Assembly: GCF_033406955.1 (NCBI RefSeq)
Contig: NZ_CP137734.1
Coordinates: 1,798,001-1,862,000 of the forward strand
From: Streptomyces violaceoruber
GTDB taxonomy: Bacteria > Actinomycetota > Actinomycetes > Streptomycetales > Streptomycetaceae
Length of the DNA: 64,000 nucleotides
Reading direction: 5' to 3'
Below the pieces are notes generated by a model. That model searched no databases, had not been told where the DNA came from, and worked only from the letters and a program-made list of their open reading frames with translations. Of the stretch, positions 19,874-30,660 are shown in pieces (the stretch's first letter is position 1; every line of letters begins with the position of its first letter). The position numbers and the translations under genes were made by a program.

Positions 19874-20629
19874 GTGCTCGTACTCGCGCACATCAGCGAT
19901 CTGCACCTGGACGGAAGCCCGCGGGCGACGGAGCGCGCCGAGCGGGTGCGCGAGAGGCTGTGGCGGCTGCCGGGGCGGGTGGACGCGCTGCTGGTCACCG
20001 GGGACATCGCGGACCACGGCACGGAGGCGGAGTACGAGGAGGCCGCCCGCGTCCTGGGCCTGCGGGACGGCTCCGCGCCGTTCCCCGTACTGACCTGCCC
20101 GGGCAACCACGACAGCCGCGCCCCCTACCGCAAGGCCCTGCTCGGCCGCCCCGCCGCCGACGGCCCCGCCAACGAGGTGCACGTCTTCGACGGCGGCGCC
20201 GTCCTGATGTGCGACTCCAGCATCCCGGGCAGCGACGAGGGGGAGCTGGACGGGGAGACGTACGACTGGATCGAGGCCTCGCTCGACGGTCTCGACGACG
20301 GCCTTCCGGCCCTGCTCGCCTTCCACCACCCGCCCACGCCCGTGCACCATCCCCTGCCCGACTCCTACCGGCTGCGCCACCCCGAGCGCCTGGCCGCGCT
20401 GCTGGAGCGCAGGCCCGGGATCGCCGGGCTGATCACGGGGCACGCGCACTCGCCCGCGGCCACCGTGTTCGCCGGGCGGCCGCTGGTGGTGGGACCCGGG
20501 GTGACGTGGACGCTGCGGCTGCCCTGGGAGGGCGAGCAGGTCGCGGACCGGGACGCGCCGGTCGGGCTCGCCTTCCACGTGCTGGACGACGCCGGACGGC
20601 TCACGAGCCACTTCCGCACGGTCACGTGA
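19874..20629 (+). CDS. Calcineurin-like metallophosphoesterase (CpdA-like)
   Basis: A 251-aa phosphoesterase with the complete dinuclear-metal motif set: ISDLHLDG near the N-terminus, TGDIADHG, CPGNHDS and GHAHS. It resembles cyclic-nucleotide phosphodiesterases, but the substrate is not proven. I prefer the GTG at 19874, which follows GGAGGAGG. A longer in-frame start at 19808 (TTG) would add 22 residues including a TTA codon, which would imply bldA dependence; the ribosome-binding site argues against it. The 3' end overlaps the convergent PDZ gene by 8 bp. Confidence 0.88.
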   Translation: MLVLAHISDLHLDGSPRATERAERVRERLWRLPGRVDALLVTGDIADHGTEAEYEEAARVLGLRDGSAPFPVLTCPGNHDSRAPYRKALLGRPAADGPANEVHVFDGGAVLMCDSSIPGSDEGELDGETYDWIEASLDGLDDGLPALLAFHHPPTPVHHPLPDSYRLRHPERLAALLERRPGIAGLITGHAHSPAATVFAGRPLVVGPGVTWTLRLPWEGEQVADRDAPVGLAFHVLDDAGRLTSHFRTVT

Positions 20630-21263
20630 CGACGCCCGGTACGGCCGTCAGCTGCTGGTAGCCGCCGCTGCGGTGGCGCACGGTGAGCTTGACCTCCTTG
20701 CCCGGCCCGGCGCTGGCCACGGCGTGCGCCAGGTCGGTCGCCGAGTCGACGCGGGTCGTGCCGACGGCGAGCAGTACGTCGCCCCGCACCAGGCCCGCCG
20801 CGTACCCGGGGCCCGGCACGTGGACGCCGACGACCCGGGCCCCGGGCTTCTCGTCGTCCACGGCTTCGACCCCGAGGGTCGCGCCGGCCGGTGCCGGGGA
20901 GGGGGACCGGCCGGCGGACGGACCGGCCGACGGGTGCGCCGGGGCGCCCCGGGTGCCCGTCGCCGTCCCGGTGGCCCCCTGCTCTCCCGCTCCTCCGGCC
21001 CCTCCGGCCCCGCCCGGGCCCTGCGCCGCGGCCCGCTGCTGCAGTTCGGCGAGCTTGCTCATGCCGATCACCGTGGCGCCCACCGTGCCGAGTCCCACGC
21101 CCGTGAGGAGCAGTACGGCCGCGGCGAGCACGCCGAGCAGCAGGGTGGTGAGCCGCCGGCGGCGCCGACGGCCGGTGTGGGGGTGCCGGGCACCGTCGGG
21201 TTCGGTGCCGGGCCCCGGATCCCGGCCGGGCATCGGCTTGGGACGCAACGCTGTCTGTTCCAT
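20622..21263 (-). CDS. Membrane-anchored PDZ-domain protein
   Basis: A 213-aa protein: a basic cytoplasmic N-terminus, one membrane helix at about 38-66, a low-complexity Gly/Ala/Pro linker, and a C-terminal PDZ domain (about 128-210) with GYAAGLVRGDVLLAVG. It lacks a trypsin-like catalytic domain, so it is not a DegP protease on its own; it may scaffold or present peptides outside the membrane. The ATG follows GGAGGCGATCC. It lies 83 bp downstream of geosmin synthase on the same strand. Confidence 0.85.
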   Translation of the reverse strand: MEQTALRPKPMPGRDPGPGTEPDGARHPHTGRRRRRRLTTLLLGVLAAAVLLLTGVGLGTVGATVIGMSKLAELQQRAAAQGPGGAGGAGGAGEQGATGTATGTRGAPAHPSAGPSAGRSPSPAPAGATLGVEAVDDEKPGARVVGVHVPGPGYAAGLVRGDVLLAVGTTRVDSATDLAHAVASAGPGKEVKLTVRHRSGGYQQLTAVPGVVT

Positions 21264-21346
21264 GGATCGCCTCCGGCAGGTGCTCTACCCGGCGCACCGG
21301 CCCGTGACGAGCCACGAAAGAGTGAGACTGAACGTCCGTCAGCGCG

Positions 21347-23536
<2,190 letters not shown>

Positions 23537-23665
23537 CTACCCAGGGCCCTTCGACCGCATCCGCCGGGCCGCACATGATCACACCATCGCGTGAATCAGC
23601 CCGGAATGCGGGAACTTCTCCCGCCGTTCTCCCTCGGCTGCCCGCCGCTCCTTCTCGGCTCCTTC

Positions 23666-24883
23666 TCAGCTCCTGACCTGGATCAGGGCGTGCGTGCCGC
23701 TCGTCCGCCAGCGCCGCTCGCCGCTCGCGTCCAACGCGGCCTCGGTCTTCGCGTCGAGCCCGGTGACCACGTCGGACTTCAGGGTGCGCAGCGCCGCGAC
23801 CGGGCCGGGGAAGTACGCGGTGACCCGCGCGAAGGAGGTGGTCGGCGGCCACCACCGGTCGCCCACCAGGCGCCGGTAGTTCAGGTCGCCCTTGAGGACG
23901 GTGACGGTGGCCGCGGCGAAGTCCTCGCGCAGGTCGTCGGGCATGTCCGCGTAGGGCAGCGGGGCGCAGGAGAAGGGGTGGGCGCGGACGGTGACGCGGC
24001 CGTCGGTCAGCGCGGTCCAGAGCCGCTCGCCGTGGGCCGCGGCCGCGCCGCCCGCCGCGACCAGCCGCCGCAGGGCGTCGAGCACGTCGGTGGGCGTGGC
24101 GTCGGAGACGTAGTACGGGTACGGCTTGACGTGCAGGACGGCCCGGTCGACGCGGCCCTCGGCGAGGAGGTGCGAGACGAGGAGCAGGTCGGGGACGAGT
24201 TCGCGGCCCGCGTTGTCGGCGACGAGGCACAGCGTGGCCGGACCCCGCTCCGCGGGGCCCGTGCCGGGGGCCGGGAACAGGGACCAGAGGGCGTCGCTGT
24301 CGTCGGCGACGAGTGCCTCCACCGCGCCCTCGGTGCCGGCGCCCCGGTCGGAGAGGCGGAAGCCCAGGTCGGCGCGGTTGCCCCACAGCGAGCCGTGCAG
24401 CAGCGCCCGGGTCCGCTCCTCGGTGGGCAACTCGTCGAGACCGTCGAGCGCGGCGAGCTCCGCGTCCGTCTCCGGCGCGTCGAGTTCGGCCAGTTTGGCG
24501 GGCCGGAAGGGGTCGACGCCCTGCCAGGCGCCGGGACCGAAGTAGCCGACGGCGTCGAGGAGCCGGCGGTAGAAGTGGCTCTCGGCCCACAGCCAGGGCA
24601 CGTCGTACCAGGAGCGTCCCGCGTACGCGTCCATGCCCCACCGCGCCCAGCGGTCCCGGTCGCGGCCGGTGGGGTCGGCGTCGGCGGGCAGCGGCTCGAC
24701 CACGCCGTCGGCGCAGCTCGCGAGCAACGCGTCGAGCGCGCGCAGCCGTTCGGGGCCGAAGGGGAAGGCGTCCCGCACCTGCCGCACGATGGCGGGGTGC
24801 CGCTCGGCGAGCACGCCGTGCGGGAAGGAGCCGGGCTCGTCGCCGAGGATGACGGGGGCGGTCACGGACGGGGTGTCGGCCAT
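23666..24883 (-). CDS. DUF89 / ARMT1-type damage-control phosphatase
   Basis: A 405-aa DUF89-family protein. DUF89 enzymes are metal-dependent phosphatases thought to clear damaged phosphometabolites; the metal-binding motif DNAGRE (in LVADNAGRELVPD) is visible, with an upstream DDSDALW and downstream LKGDLNYRRL. No signal or membrane segment. The ATG at 24883 is preceded by a tandem-repeat tract. It is on the same strand as geoA, 138 bp upstream. The physiological substrate is unknown. Confidence 0.85.
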   Translation of the reverse strand: MADTPSVTAPVILGDEPGSFPHGVLAERHPAIVRQVRDAFPFGPERLRALDALLASCADGVVEPLPADADPTGRDRDRWARWGMDAYAGRSWYDVPWLWAESHFYRRLLDAVGYFGPGAWQGVDPFRPAKLAELDAPETDAELAALDGLDELPTEERTRALLHGSLWGNRADLGFRLSDRGAGTEGAVEALVADDSDALWSLFPAPGTGPAERGPATLCLVADNAGRELVPDLLLVSHLLAEGRVDRAVLHVKPYPYYVSDATPTDVLDALRRLVAAGGAAAAHGERLWTALTDGRVTVRAHPFSCAPLPYADMPDDLREDFAAATVTVLKGDLNYRRLVGDRWWPPTTSFARVTAYFPGPVAALRTLKSDVVTGLDAKTEAALDASGERRWRTSGTHALIQVRS

Positions 24884-24915
24884 GCGCGTCACCGTACCGG
24901 TCGGACCGCACGCGT

Positions 24916-25188
24916 CCCCGGTTCCGGGCGGTGGGGCCGAGCGCGTCCCCGGTTCCGGGCGATCGGGCCGAGCACACGCCCGGCACCGGGCAATCGGGCC
25001 GAGCACGACCCCGCGCCGGGCAATCGGGCGGGACGCGACCCCCGCGCCGGACGGTCAGCCCAAGCGCGACCCGCGCCGGACGATCAGCCCGGGCACGACC
25101 CCGCGCCAGGTGATCGGGCCGAGCGCGACCCCATTCCGGGCGGTCGGCCCGGGCGCGACCCCGCGCCGGACGGTCAGGCCGTGCCCGT
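24916..25188. repeat. Degenerate 30-bp tandem repeat, about 9 copies
   Basis: Nine consecutive units of 29-31 bp run from 24916 into the last codons of cprB. The core is CCCCGCGCCGGGCAATCGGG followed by CCGAGCGCGA, with 60-90 percent agreement by eye. The cprB stop codon lies inside the last unit. Overlapping open frames give imperfect 10-residue repeats but have no ribosome-binding site, so the tract looks non-coding: a VNTR-like array between cprB and the DUF89 gene. Confidence 0.8.
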
Positions 25189-25821
25189 CTCCTGTTCCAG
25201 GCGGGCCGCGAGGGTGACGTAGCGGGCGCGCCGGGTCACCGGGACCATGCCCCGGATCAGGATGTACCACATCTCCGCGAGGCGGCGGGGCTCGCGCCCG
25301 GCCGGTTCGAGGGTGCCGCCCACGACGCGGGTGCCGACGACGGAGCAGACGAGGGTGTGGGCGACGGAGTCGACGTCGATGTCCTGGTGCACGTCGGACT
25401 GCCGCACCGCGTCCAGCAGCCGGGACGTGGCGATCTCCCGCCACTCGGTGAAGGGGTGCGGCAGGGGCGGCCGTACCGGTACGCCCGCGGTGGCGAGCCG
25501 CAGCCCGGCCCGCAGCACCGGTCCCTGTACGCAGAGCCGGGCCATGCCGAAGGTGAGGCGCATCAGCGCCTCCAGCGAGGAGTAGCCGCGCCCGTCCAGG
25601 TCCTTCGCCAGCCGGCGGGAGGTGCGGGACTGTATCTCCAGGATGGCGTGCGCGAGGTCTTCCTTCGCCGCGAAGTGGAAGTACAGGGCGCCCTTGGTGA
25701 CCCCGGCGTGGGCGACTATCTCGCTCAGGGTCGTCGACTCGTAGCCGCGGCGGTCGAACAGGTCGGCCGCCGCACCGATGATCGTCGCGCGGGTCTGCTC
25801 GGCGCGTAGCTGCCTCGCCAT
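25174..25821 (-). CDS. cprB: CprB, TetR-family gamma-butyrolactone receptor homologue
   Basis: A 215-aa TetR-family repressor matching CprB of S. coelicolor by eye. The N-terminal helix-turn-helix covers about 10-55 (TTLSEIVAHAGVTKGALYFHF), followed by the all-helical ligand domain. CprB belongs to the ScbR/ArpA family that controls antibiotic production and sporulation; no ligand is established for it as far as I know. The ATG at 25821 has a 5' leader of about 55 nt from the predicted promoter. The location beside geosmin synthase and a DUF89 gene is as in S. coelicolor. The coding end runs into the 30-bp tandem repeats. Confidence 0.9.
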   Translation of the reverse strand: MARQLRAEQTRATIIGAAADLFDRRGYESTTLSEIVAHAGVTKGALYFHFAAKEDLAHAILEIQSRTSRRLAKDLDGRGYSSLEALMRLTFGMARLCVQGPVLRAGLRLATAGVPVRPPLPHPFTEWREIATSRLLDAVRQSDVHQDIDVDSVAHTLVCSVVGTRVVGGTLEPAGREPRRLAEMWYILIRGMVPVTRRARYVTLAARLEQETGTA

Positions 25822-25882
25822 CGGCTGGATTCTCCCGGGCTGGAACTCAACAGACCGTGCCGCCTGCCTTTACCCCCGGCAC

Positions 25883-25911
25883 ACGATAACCCACCGGCTA
25901 ACTGTCCGTCA
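25883..25911 (-). promoter_or_regulatory. Predicted cprB promoter with an imperfect palindrome in the spacer
   Basis: On the minus strand TGACGG, a 17-nt spacer and TATCGT. The spacer carries GTTAGCCGGTGGGTTATC, an imperfect inverted repeat resembling the short palindromes bound by gamma-butyrolactone receptor family repressors. CprB has been reported to regulate its own gene, so this is a candidate autoregulatory operator. The match is visual only. Confidence 0.45.
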
Positions 25912-26034
25912 GATCAGCTTCCCGGCGCCCCGGGCGCCCACGGACGCCGCCGGGCATACCGCCCGGCATTCCGCTTCGGCCCGCTTTCGCCACCCCCGTT
26001 CATCACGATGCGGCACCGACAACTCAGAGCAGTT

Positions 26035-26057
26035 CGCTGGTCACTTGACTACCAGCG
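26035..26057 (+). promoter_or_regulatory. Inverted repeat around a -35-like TTGACT
   Basis: CGCTGGT (26035-26041) and ACCAGCG (26051-26057) form a perfect 7-bp inverted repeat whose 9-nt centre ends in TTGACT, a good -35 hexamer. A weak -10 lies 18 nt on (TTTGCT). A repressor bound here would block the promoter of the lipoprotein gene at 26177. No regulator is assigned. Confidence 0.4.
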
Positions 26058-26176
26058 GTCACACACGGTTTGCTCCGGCCAGGCGAGTTTCACCCGGTTG
26101 GCGCACTGACCCGCGGCTCCGGGCCGGCCCGTCCCGTTCCTCCTGCTCGGCCGCACAGCGAGGTGCCCCCGCCCCC

Positions 26177-27190
26177 ATGAGTACAGCTCCCCCGCCCACC
26201 CACTCCCCCGGACCCGCGCGCGCCGCGGCCCTCACCGCGGCCGTCTGCCTGCTGGTGGCCGGCTGCTCCGCCCTCGGCGGGGACGAGGACGGCTCGGCGG
26301 CGGACGCCGCGGGCGGGTCCGGCGGCGACCGGATGAAGATCGTCATGGTCACCCACGGCGGTGAGGGCGACGCCTTCTGGGACCGGGTGCGCAAGGGCGC
26401 GGAGGCGGCGGCCGCCAAGGACGGCGTCGACCTGACCTACGCCGGGGACGCCGACACCGCCGACCAGGCCGACCTCGTGCGGGACGCCATCCGTGACAAG
26501 GCCGACGGCATCGCCGTGACCCTGGCCAAACCGCAGGCGATGAAGGCACCGGTCGCCGAGGCGAAGGCGGCCGGGATCCCGGTGGTCGGCCTCAACTCCG
26601 GCATCGACGCCTGGCGGTCCACCGGGCTCCTGGAGTACTTCGGGCAGGACGAGAGCGTCGCGGGCCGCGCCGTCGGCGACAAGCTGGACGACCTCCGGGC
26701 GAAGCACGCCCTGTGCGTCATCCACGAGCGCGGCAACGTCGCCCTGGAGGCGCGCTGCGCCGGTGTGAAGAAGACCTTCGGCGGCGAGACCGAGATGCTC
26801 TACGTCGAGGGCACCGACATGAAGGCGGTCGGCGCGGCCGTCACGGCCCGGCTGCGGCAGGACCCCAGCATCGACGAAGTCGTCATGAACGGCGCGGCGT
26901 TCGCCCTCACCGCGGTCGAGGCGGTCGACGAGGCGGGCAGCGACGCCCACGTCGCCACCTTCGACCTCGACAACGACCTGGTGGCCGCCGTCAAACGCGG
27001 GGACGTCCAGTTCGCCGTGGACCAGCAGCCGTATCTGCAGGGCTATCTCGCGGTGGACGCGCTCTGGCTCTACCGCACCAACGGCAACGTCAGCGGCGGC
27101 GGCGTGGCCCCCGTGCTGACCGGCCCCGCGTTCGTGACCCGGACCAACGCCGACTCGGTCGCCGAGTTCGCCGCGGGCGGCACCCGGTGA
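26177..27190 (+). CDS. Periplasmic-binding-protein lipoprotein (sugar or quorum-signal type)
   Basis: A 337-aa exported lipoprotein. The signal segment ends in LLVAGC (Cys31), followed by a Gly/Asp-rich linker. The mature part has the type 1 periplasmic-binding fold: MKIVMVTHGGEGDAFWDRVRKGAEAAAAKDGVDL, then a D-A-I-R-D-K-A-D-G-I-A-V strand typical of ribose/xylose-binding proteins. No permease or ATPase follows; instead a conservon starts 68 nt later on the same strand. It may therefore feed a ligand signal to CvnA rather than serve transport, which is inference. The start is ATG at 26177. Confidence 0.85.
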   Translation: MSTAPPPTHSPGPARAAALTAAVCLLVAGCSALGGDEDGSAADAAGGSGGDRMKIVMVTHGGEGDAFWDRVRKGAEAAAAKDGVDLTYAGDADTADQADLVRDAIRDKADGIAVTLAKPQAMKAPVAEAKAAGIPVVGLNSGIDAWRSTGLLEYFGQDESVAGRAVGDKLDDLRAKHALCVIHERGNVALEARCAGVKKTFGGETEMLYVEGTDMKAVGAAVTARLRQDPSIDEVVMNGAAFALTAVEAVDEAGSDAHVATFDLDNDLVAAVKRGDVQFAVDQQPYLQGYLAVDALWLYRTNGNVSGGGVAPVLTGPAFVTRTNADSVAEFAAGGTR

Positions 27191-27258
27191 CCGGGCCCCG
27201 CGGCCGCCGACACCTCCGCACCCCCGCCACCCCGCCCCACTGATCGCCTAGGACGACG

Positions 27259-29883
27259 ATGCCTGCACGGAAGTCACGGAAGAAGGGTGCCCGGCGCCGC
27301 CTCGGCTCCATACGTCTCTCCCTGATCCTCCTGGCCCTGGTCCCCGGCGTCACCCTCGCGGCCGTGTGGGGCGTCACGACGATCCAGATGTTCTCGGAGG
27401 GCCTGCGGCTGCGCGCGCAGACGCAGCTGAGCCGCGACACCGGCGCCATGGGCACCGAGGCCACCCTGGCCCTGCAGAAGGAGCGCAGCCTGTCGGCCGC
27501 CTGGCTGGCCGCACCGGACGGCGACCGGAGCGAACTGGACGCGCAGCGGAAGAAGACGGACGCGGCGGTCGCGCAGTTGGTCGGCCAGTCCGACGCGATC
27601 GAGAGCGCGCCCACCCGGGTCTCGGACCGGCTGTACTCGGTGCTCGGCTCGGTGGGCAGCCTGGAGTACTACCGCAACCAGGTCGACGACCCCAGCGACA
27701 TCACCGCCGAGCAGGCGCTCGACCAGTACACCTCGATCGTCGACGAGCAGATCCACGCCTTCCAGGAGCTCTCCCAGGTCGACGACGGCGACCTCACCTC
27801 CCAGGCGGGCCCGCTGGTCGCCCTGGAGCACGCCGCCGAGCTGGTCTCCCAGGAGGACGCCCGGCTCACCCTGGCCTGGCCGTCCGGCCGGATGGACGAG
27901 GAGCAGTGGTCCCGGTTCGCCCAGCTGGTGCACACCCGCCGCTGGCTGGTGCAGGACCAGATCGTCCCCTCTCTGACCGGCAGTGCGAAGACCCAGACCG
28001 AGCGGATCCTCGCCAGCTCCGAGTGGAAGTCCCTGCAGGACGTCGAGGACCAGGTGCTCGAGGCCCGTTCGGCGGGCCGGGGCGACCGGATCGACCTGCC
28101 GGACGCACGGCAGCGCTGGATCACCGCCTTCGAGAAGATCTCCACCCAGTACGGGCAGCTCATCCGGCAGCAGACGGACGGGCTCCTCGACCGCAGCGCC
28201 GAGGAGGCCCGGGGCCTGCTGATCAAGGCCGGTGTCCTCAGCGCGGGCGGCCTGATCGCCCTGCTGCTCTGCATCGTGATGTCCTGGCGCATCACCCGCT
28301 CGCTGTCCCGGCGGCTGCGCGGGCTGCGGCTGGCCACCCTGAGCCTGGCCGAGGAGCGGCTGCCCGACGTGGTGGCCCGCCTCGAACGGGGCGAGACGGT
28401 CGACGTGGAGTCGGCGACCCCGCCGCTGGACTACGGGCGCGACGAACTCGGCCAGGTCGCGCAGGCGTTCAACACGGCGCAGCGCACCGCCGTGCACACC
28501 GCCGTCGAACTCGCCGACACCCGGCGCGGCTTCCAGAAGGTCATCCTGGGCATCGCGCGGCAGAGCCAGAACCTCGTCAACATGCAGCTCGGCAAACTGG
28601 ACGCCCTGGAGCGGGAGCACACGGACCCCGAGATCCTCAAGGGCCTGTACGAGCTGGACTCCACGGCCAGTCAGCTGCGGCGCTACGAGGAGAACCTCGT
28701 CATCATCAGCGGCGAGCAGCCCCGGCGCACCTGGCGCGAGCCCGTGTCGCTGGTCGACATCCTGCGCAGTGCCGTCGGCGAGGTCGCCGAGTACCAGCGG
28801 GTGGAGCTGCACGCCGACGAGGAGGTGGCCCTCGCCCCGCCCGCGGTGGCCGACGTGATCCACCTCCTGGCCGAGCTGATCGACAACGCGACCGCGTACT
28901 CCCCCGCGCCCAACCCGGTCGGCGTGCGGGCGGCGCTGGTGGCCAAGGGCCTGGCCGTGGAGATCGAGGACCGCGGGCTCGGCCTGTCGGAGGAGGACTA
29001 CGCGTCGTTCAACGCCCAGCTGGCGGTGGCCCCGCAGTTCGACGTGGTGGCGCTCGCCGACGACCTGCGGCTCGGCATGTTCGTCGTGGCCCGCCTCGCG
29101 CACCGGCACGGCATCACCGTCACGCTGCGGCCCTCGCCGTACGGCGGGACCACGGCGATCGTGCTGATCCCGCACGACATCGTGGTGCGGGAGCCGGCCG
29201 GTGGGGCGGACGGCACGGGTGCCGCGGCGAACGGCGCGCGGGCCCCCTGGGTCGCCGCGCCCACCGCGCGCGACTCGGCCGACCCGGCGGGCCCGGCCAT
29301 CGGCACCGGCAGCGTCACCGGCACCGAGACCGGCCAGGCAGCCCCGGGCGCCGCGGCCGGGCGGTCCGCCACGGCCTCGGTGGCGGGGGACCCGTCCGGC
29401 GACCCCCGGCCGGTGCGCCCCGTACGGTCGTCCCGGCCGGCGCCCGCGGGCCCGGCCGCAGCCGGGGCGGGTTCCCCCCGCGGCCACTCCGGCGCCTCCG
29501 CGCACGACGCCTCCGACGGGCGCGGCGGACTGGCGCCGCTGCCCCGCCGGGTACCGCAGACCAGCCTCGCCGCCGAACTGCGCGACGAGGATCCGGGCGG
29601 CCGCCGGGACGGCTCGGACCACGCGGCCGCCGACGCCTACGCCGACTTCACGGCCGAGCGCGCCGCGTCGTCCCTCGCCGGTTTCCAGCGCGGCACGCTG
29701 CGGGCCCACACCGATGACGACGCGGACGAAGCAGCCGACCCGCGCGCAGCACACGAAGCAGACGAGGCGGCCGAAGGCGTCGGTGGCGCGGACGACCGCG
29801 CCACCGACGGGCACGCGCTCTCCTCCGCCGCCCACTCGACCCCGACCGCCGACCGCCGACCGCCCACGAAGGACACGCGATGA
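27259..29883 (+). CDS. cvnA: Conservon sensor histidine kinase-like protein (CvnA)
   Basis: An 874-aa membrane protein. TM1 (about 17-39) and TM2 (about 321-344) bracket an extracellular nitrate/nitrite-sensing (NIT) type domain beginning ERSLSAAWLAAPDGDRSELD. A HAMP-like region and an HATPase domain (about 515-640, LAELIDNATAYSP and EIEDRGLGLS) follow. No phospho-accepting histidine is evident in the dimerisation helix, as usual for CvnA. A disordered Ala/Pro/Gly tail of about 220 residues ends the protein. In conservons CvnA works with B, C and D as a GPCR-like complex at the membrane. Stop and next start overlap by 4 nt. Confidence 0.9.
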   Translation: MPARKSRKKGARRRLGSIRLSLILLALVPGVTLAAVWGVTTIQMFSEGLRLRAQTQLSRDTGAMGTEATLALQKERSLSAAWLAAPDGDRSELDAQRKKTDAAVAQLVGQSDAIESAPTRVSDRLYSVLGSVGSLEYYRNQVDDPSDITAEQALDQYTSIVDEQIHAFQELSQVDDGDLTSQAGPLVALEHAAELVSQEDARLTLAWPSGRMDEEQWSRFAQLVHTRRWLVQDQIVPSLTGSAKTQTERILASSEWKSLQDVEDQVLEARSAGRGDRIDLPDARQRWITAFEKISTQYGQLIRQQTDGLLDRSAEEARGLLIKAGVLSAGGLIALLLCIVMSWRITRSLSRRLRGLRLATLSLAEERLPDVVARLERGETVDVESATPPLDYGRDELGQVAQAFNTAQRTAVHTAVELADTRRGFQKVILGIARQSQNLVNMQLGKLDALEREHTDPEILKGLYELDSTASQLRRYEENLVIISGEQPRRTWREPVSLVDILRSAVGEVAEYQRVELHADEEVALAPPAVADVIHLLAELIDNATAYSPAPNPVGVRAALVAKGLAVEIEDRGLGLSEEDYASFNAQLAVAPQFDVVALADDLRLGMFVVARLAHRHGITVTLRPSPYGGTTAIVLIPHDIVVREPAGGADGTGAAANGARAPWVAAPTARDSADPAGPAIGTGSVTGTETGQAAPGAAAGRSATASVAGDPSGDPRPVRPVRSSRPAPAGPAAAGAGSPRGHSGASAHDASDGRGGLAPLPRRVPQTSLAAELRDEDPGGRRDGSDHAAADAYADFTAERAASSLAGFQRGTLRAHTDDDADEAADPRAAHEADEAAEGVGGADDRATDGHALSSAAHSTPTADRRPPTKDTR

Positions 29884-30299
29884 CCCGACCCTCCCCCGCC
29901 ACGCACACCGAGCTGGACCAGTTGCTCACCGGACTCGTGGAGCGGGTCGCCGACGTGAACCAGGCCGTGGTGCTCTCCGAGGACGGCCTGGTCGTCAGCA
30001 AGTCCACCGGGTTCCTGCGGGACGACGCCGAGCGGCTGGCGGCTACCGCGTCGGGTCTGATGAGCCTCAGCAAGGGCGTCAGCATGGACTTCCGGGGCGG
30101 CCCGGTGCGCCAGGCGCTCATCGAGATGGCCAACAGCTACCTGATACTCACCTCCGCGGGCCCCGGCGCGCACCTGGTCGTGCTCACCGGGCCGAACGCC
30201 GACGTCGGCGTGGTGGCGTACCAGATGAACATGCTGGTGAAGAAGATCGGCGAGCACCTGAGCGCGGCACCGCGGGCCACCGCCGGCCCCGGCGAGTGA
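29880..30299 (+). CDS. cvnB: Conservon roadblock/LC7 protein (CvnB)
   Basis: A 139-aa roadblock/LC7-domain protein (TELDQLLTGLVERVADVNQAVVLSEDGL; later AHLVVLTGPNADVGVVAYQMNMLVKKIGEHL). In bacterial conservons and MglB-type systems this fold regulates the partner small GTPase, here CvnD. Translation is coupled to cvnA through an ATGA overlap. One nucleotide separates its stop from cvnC. Confidence 0.92.
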   Translation: MTRPSPATHTELDQLLTGLVERVADVNQAVVLSEDGLVVSKSTGFLRDDAERLAATASGLMSLSKGVSMDFRGGPVRQALIEMANSYLILTSAGPGAHLVVLTGPNADVGVVAYQMNMLVKKIGEHLSAAPRATAGPGE

Positions 30300-30300
30300 C

Positions 30301-30660
30301 GTGACCGGAGGCGACGCTGCGGGCCGGCTCGTGCGGCCGTTCACCCTGACCGGCGGCCGGACCAGGCCCAGCCGCGCCGACTTCACCCTCATCACGACGG
30401 TGACCGCGATCGACCCGCAGCCCTCCCGGGCGGCGCGGCCGCAGCCCGAGCACCTGCGGATCCTGCGGCTGTGCGCCGAGCCGATGGCCGTGGCGGAGCT
30501 GGCGGCCCGTCTCGACCTGCCGGTGAGCGTGGTCGTCATCCTGCTCTCGGACCTGCTGGAAGCCGGCCGCATCACCGCCCGGCCGCCGCACCCGGTCTCC
30601 CGCGCCACCGACGACCTGGACCTGCTGCAGAAAGTGAGGGACGGCCTTGGCCGGCTCTGA
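30301..30660 (+). CDS. cvnC: Conservon DUF742 protein (CvnC)
   Basis: A 119-aa DUF742 protein starting at GTG. It shows RLVRPFTLTGGRTRPSRADFTLITTV and a winged-helix-like C-terminus (EHLRILRLCAEPMAVAELAARLDLPVSVV). It is a structural member of the conservon complex; its biochemical role is not established. It overlaps cvnD by 14 nt. Confidence 0.92.
   Translation: MTGGDAAGRLVRPFTLTGGRTRPSRADFTLITTVTAIDPQPSRAARPQPEHLRILRLCAEPMAVAELAARLDLPVSVVVILLSDLLEAGRITARPPHPVSRATDDLDLLQKVRDGLGRL

Larger units (their letters stand above)
25822..26176. other. Divergent promoter region between cprB and the binding-protein gene
   Basis: A 355-bp gap without a supported gene. It contains the predicted cprB promoter (25883-25911) and a candidate promoter/operator for the rightward gene around 26035-26057, both listed separately. 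The rest shows no clear structure. Confidence 0.6.

Noticed and set aside
24916..25188. CRISPR array
   Set aside because: Units are contiguous, degenerate 30-mers without unique spacers, so it is a tandem repeat.
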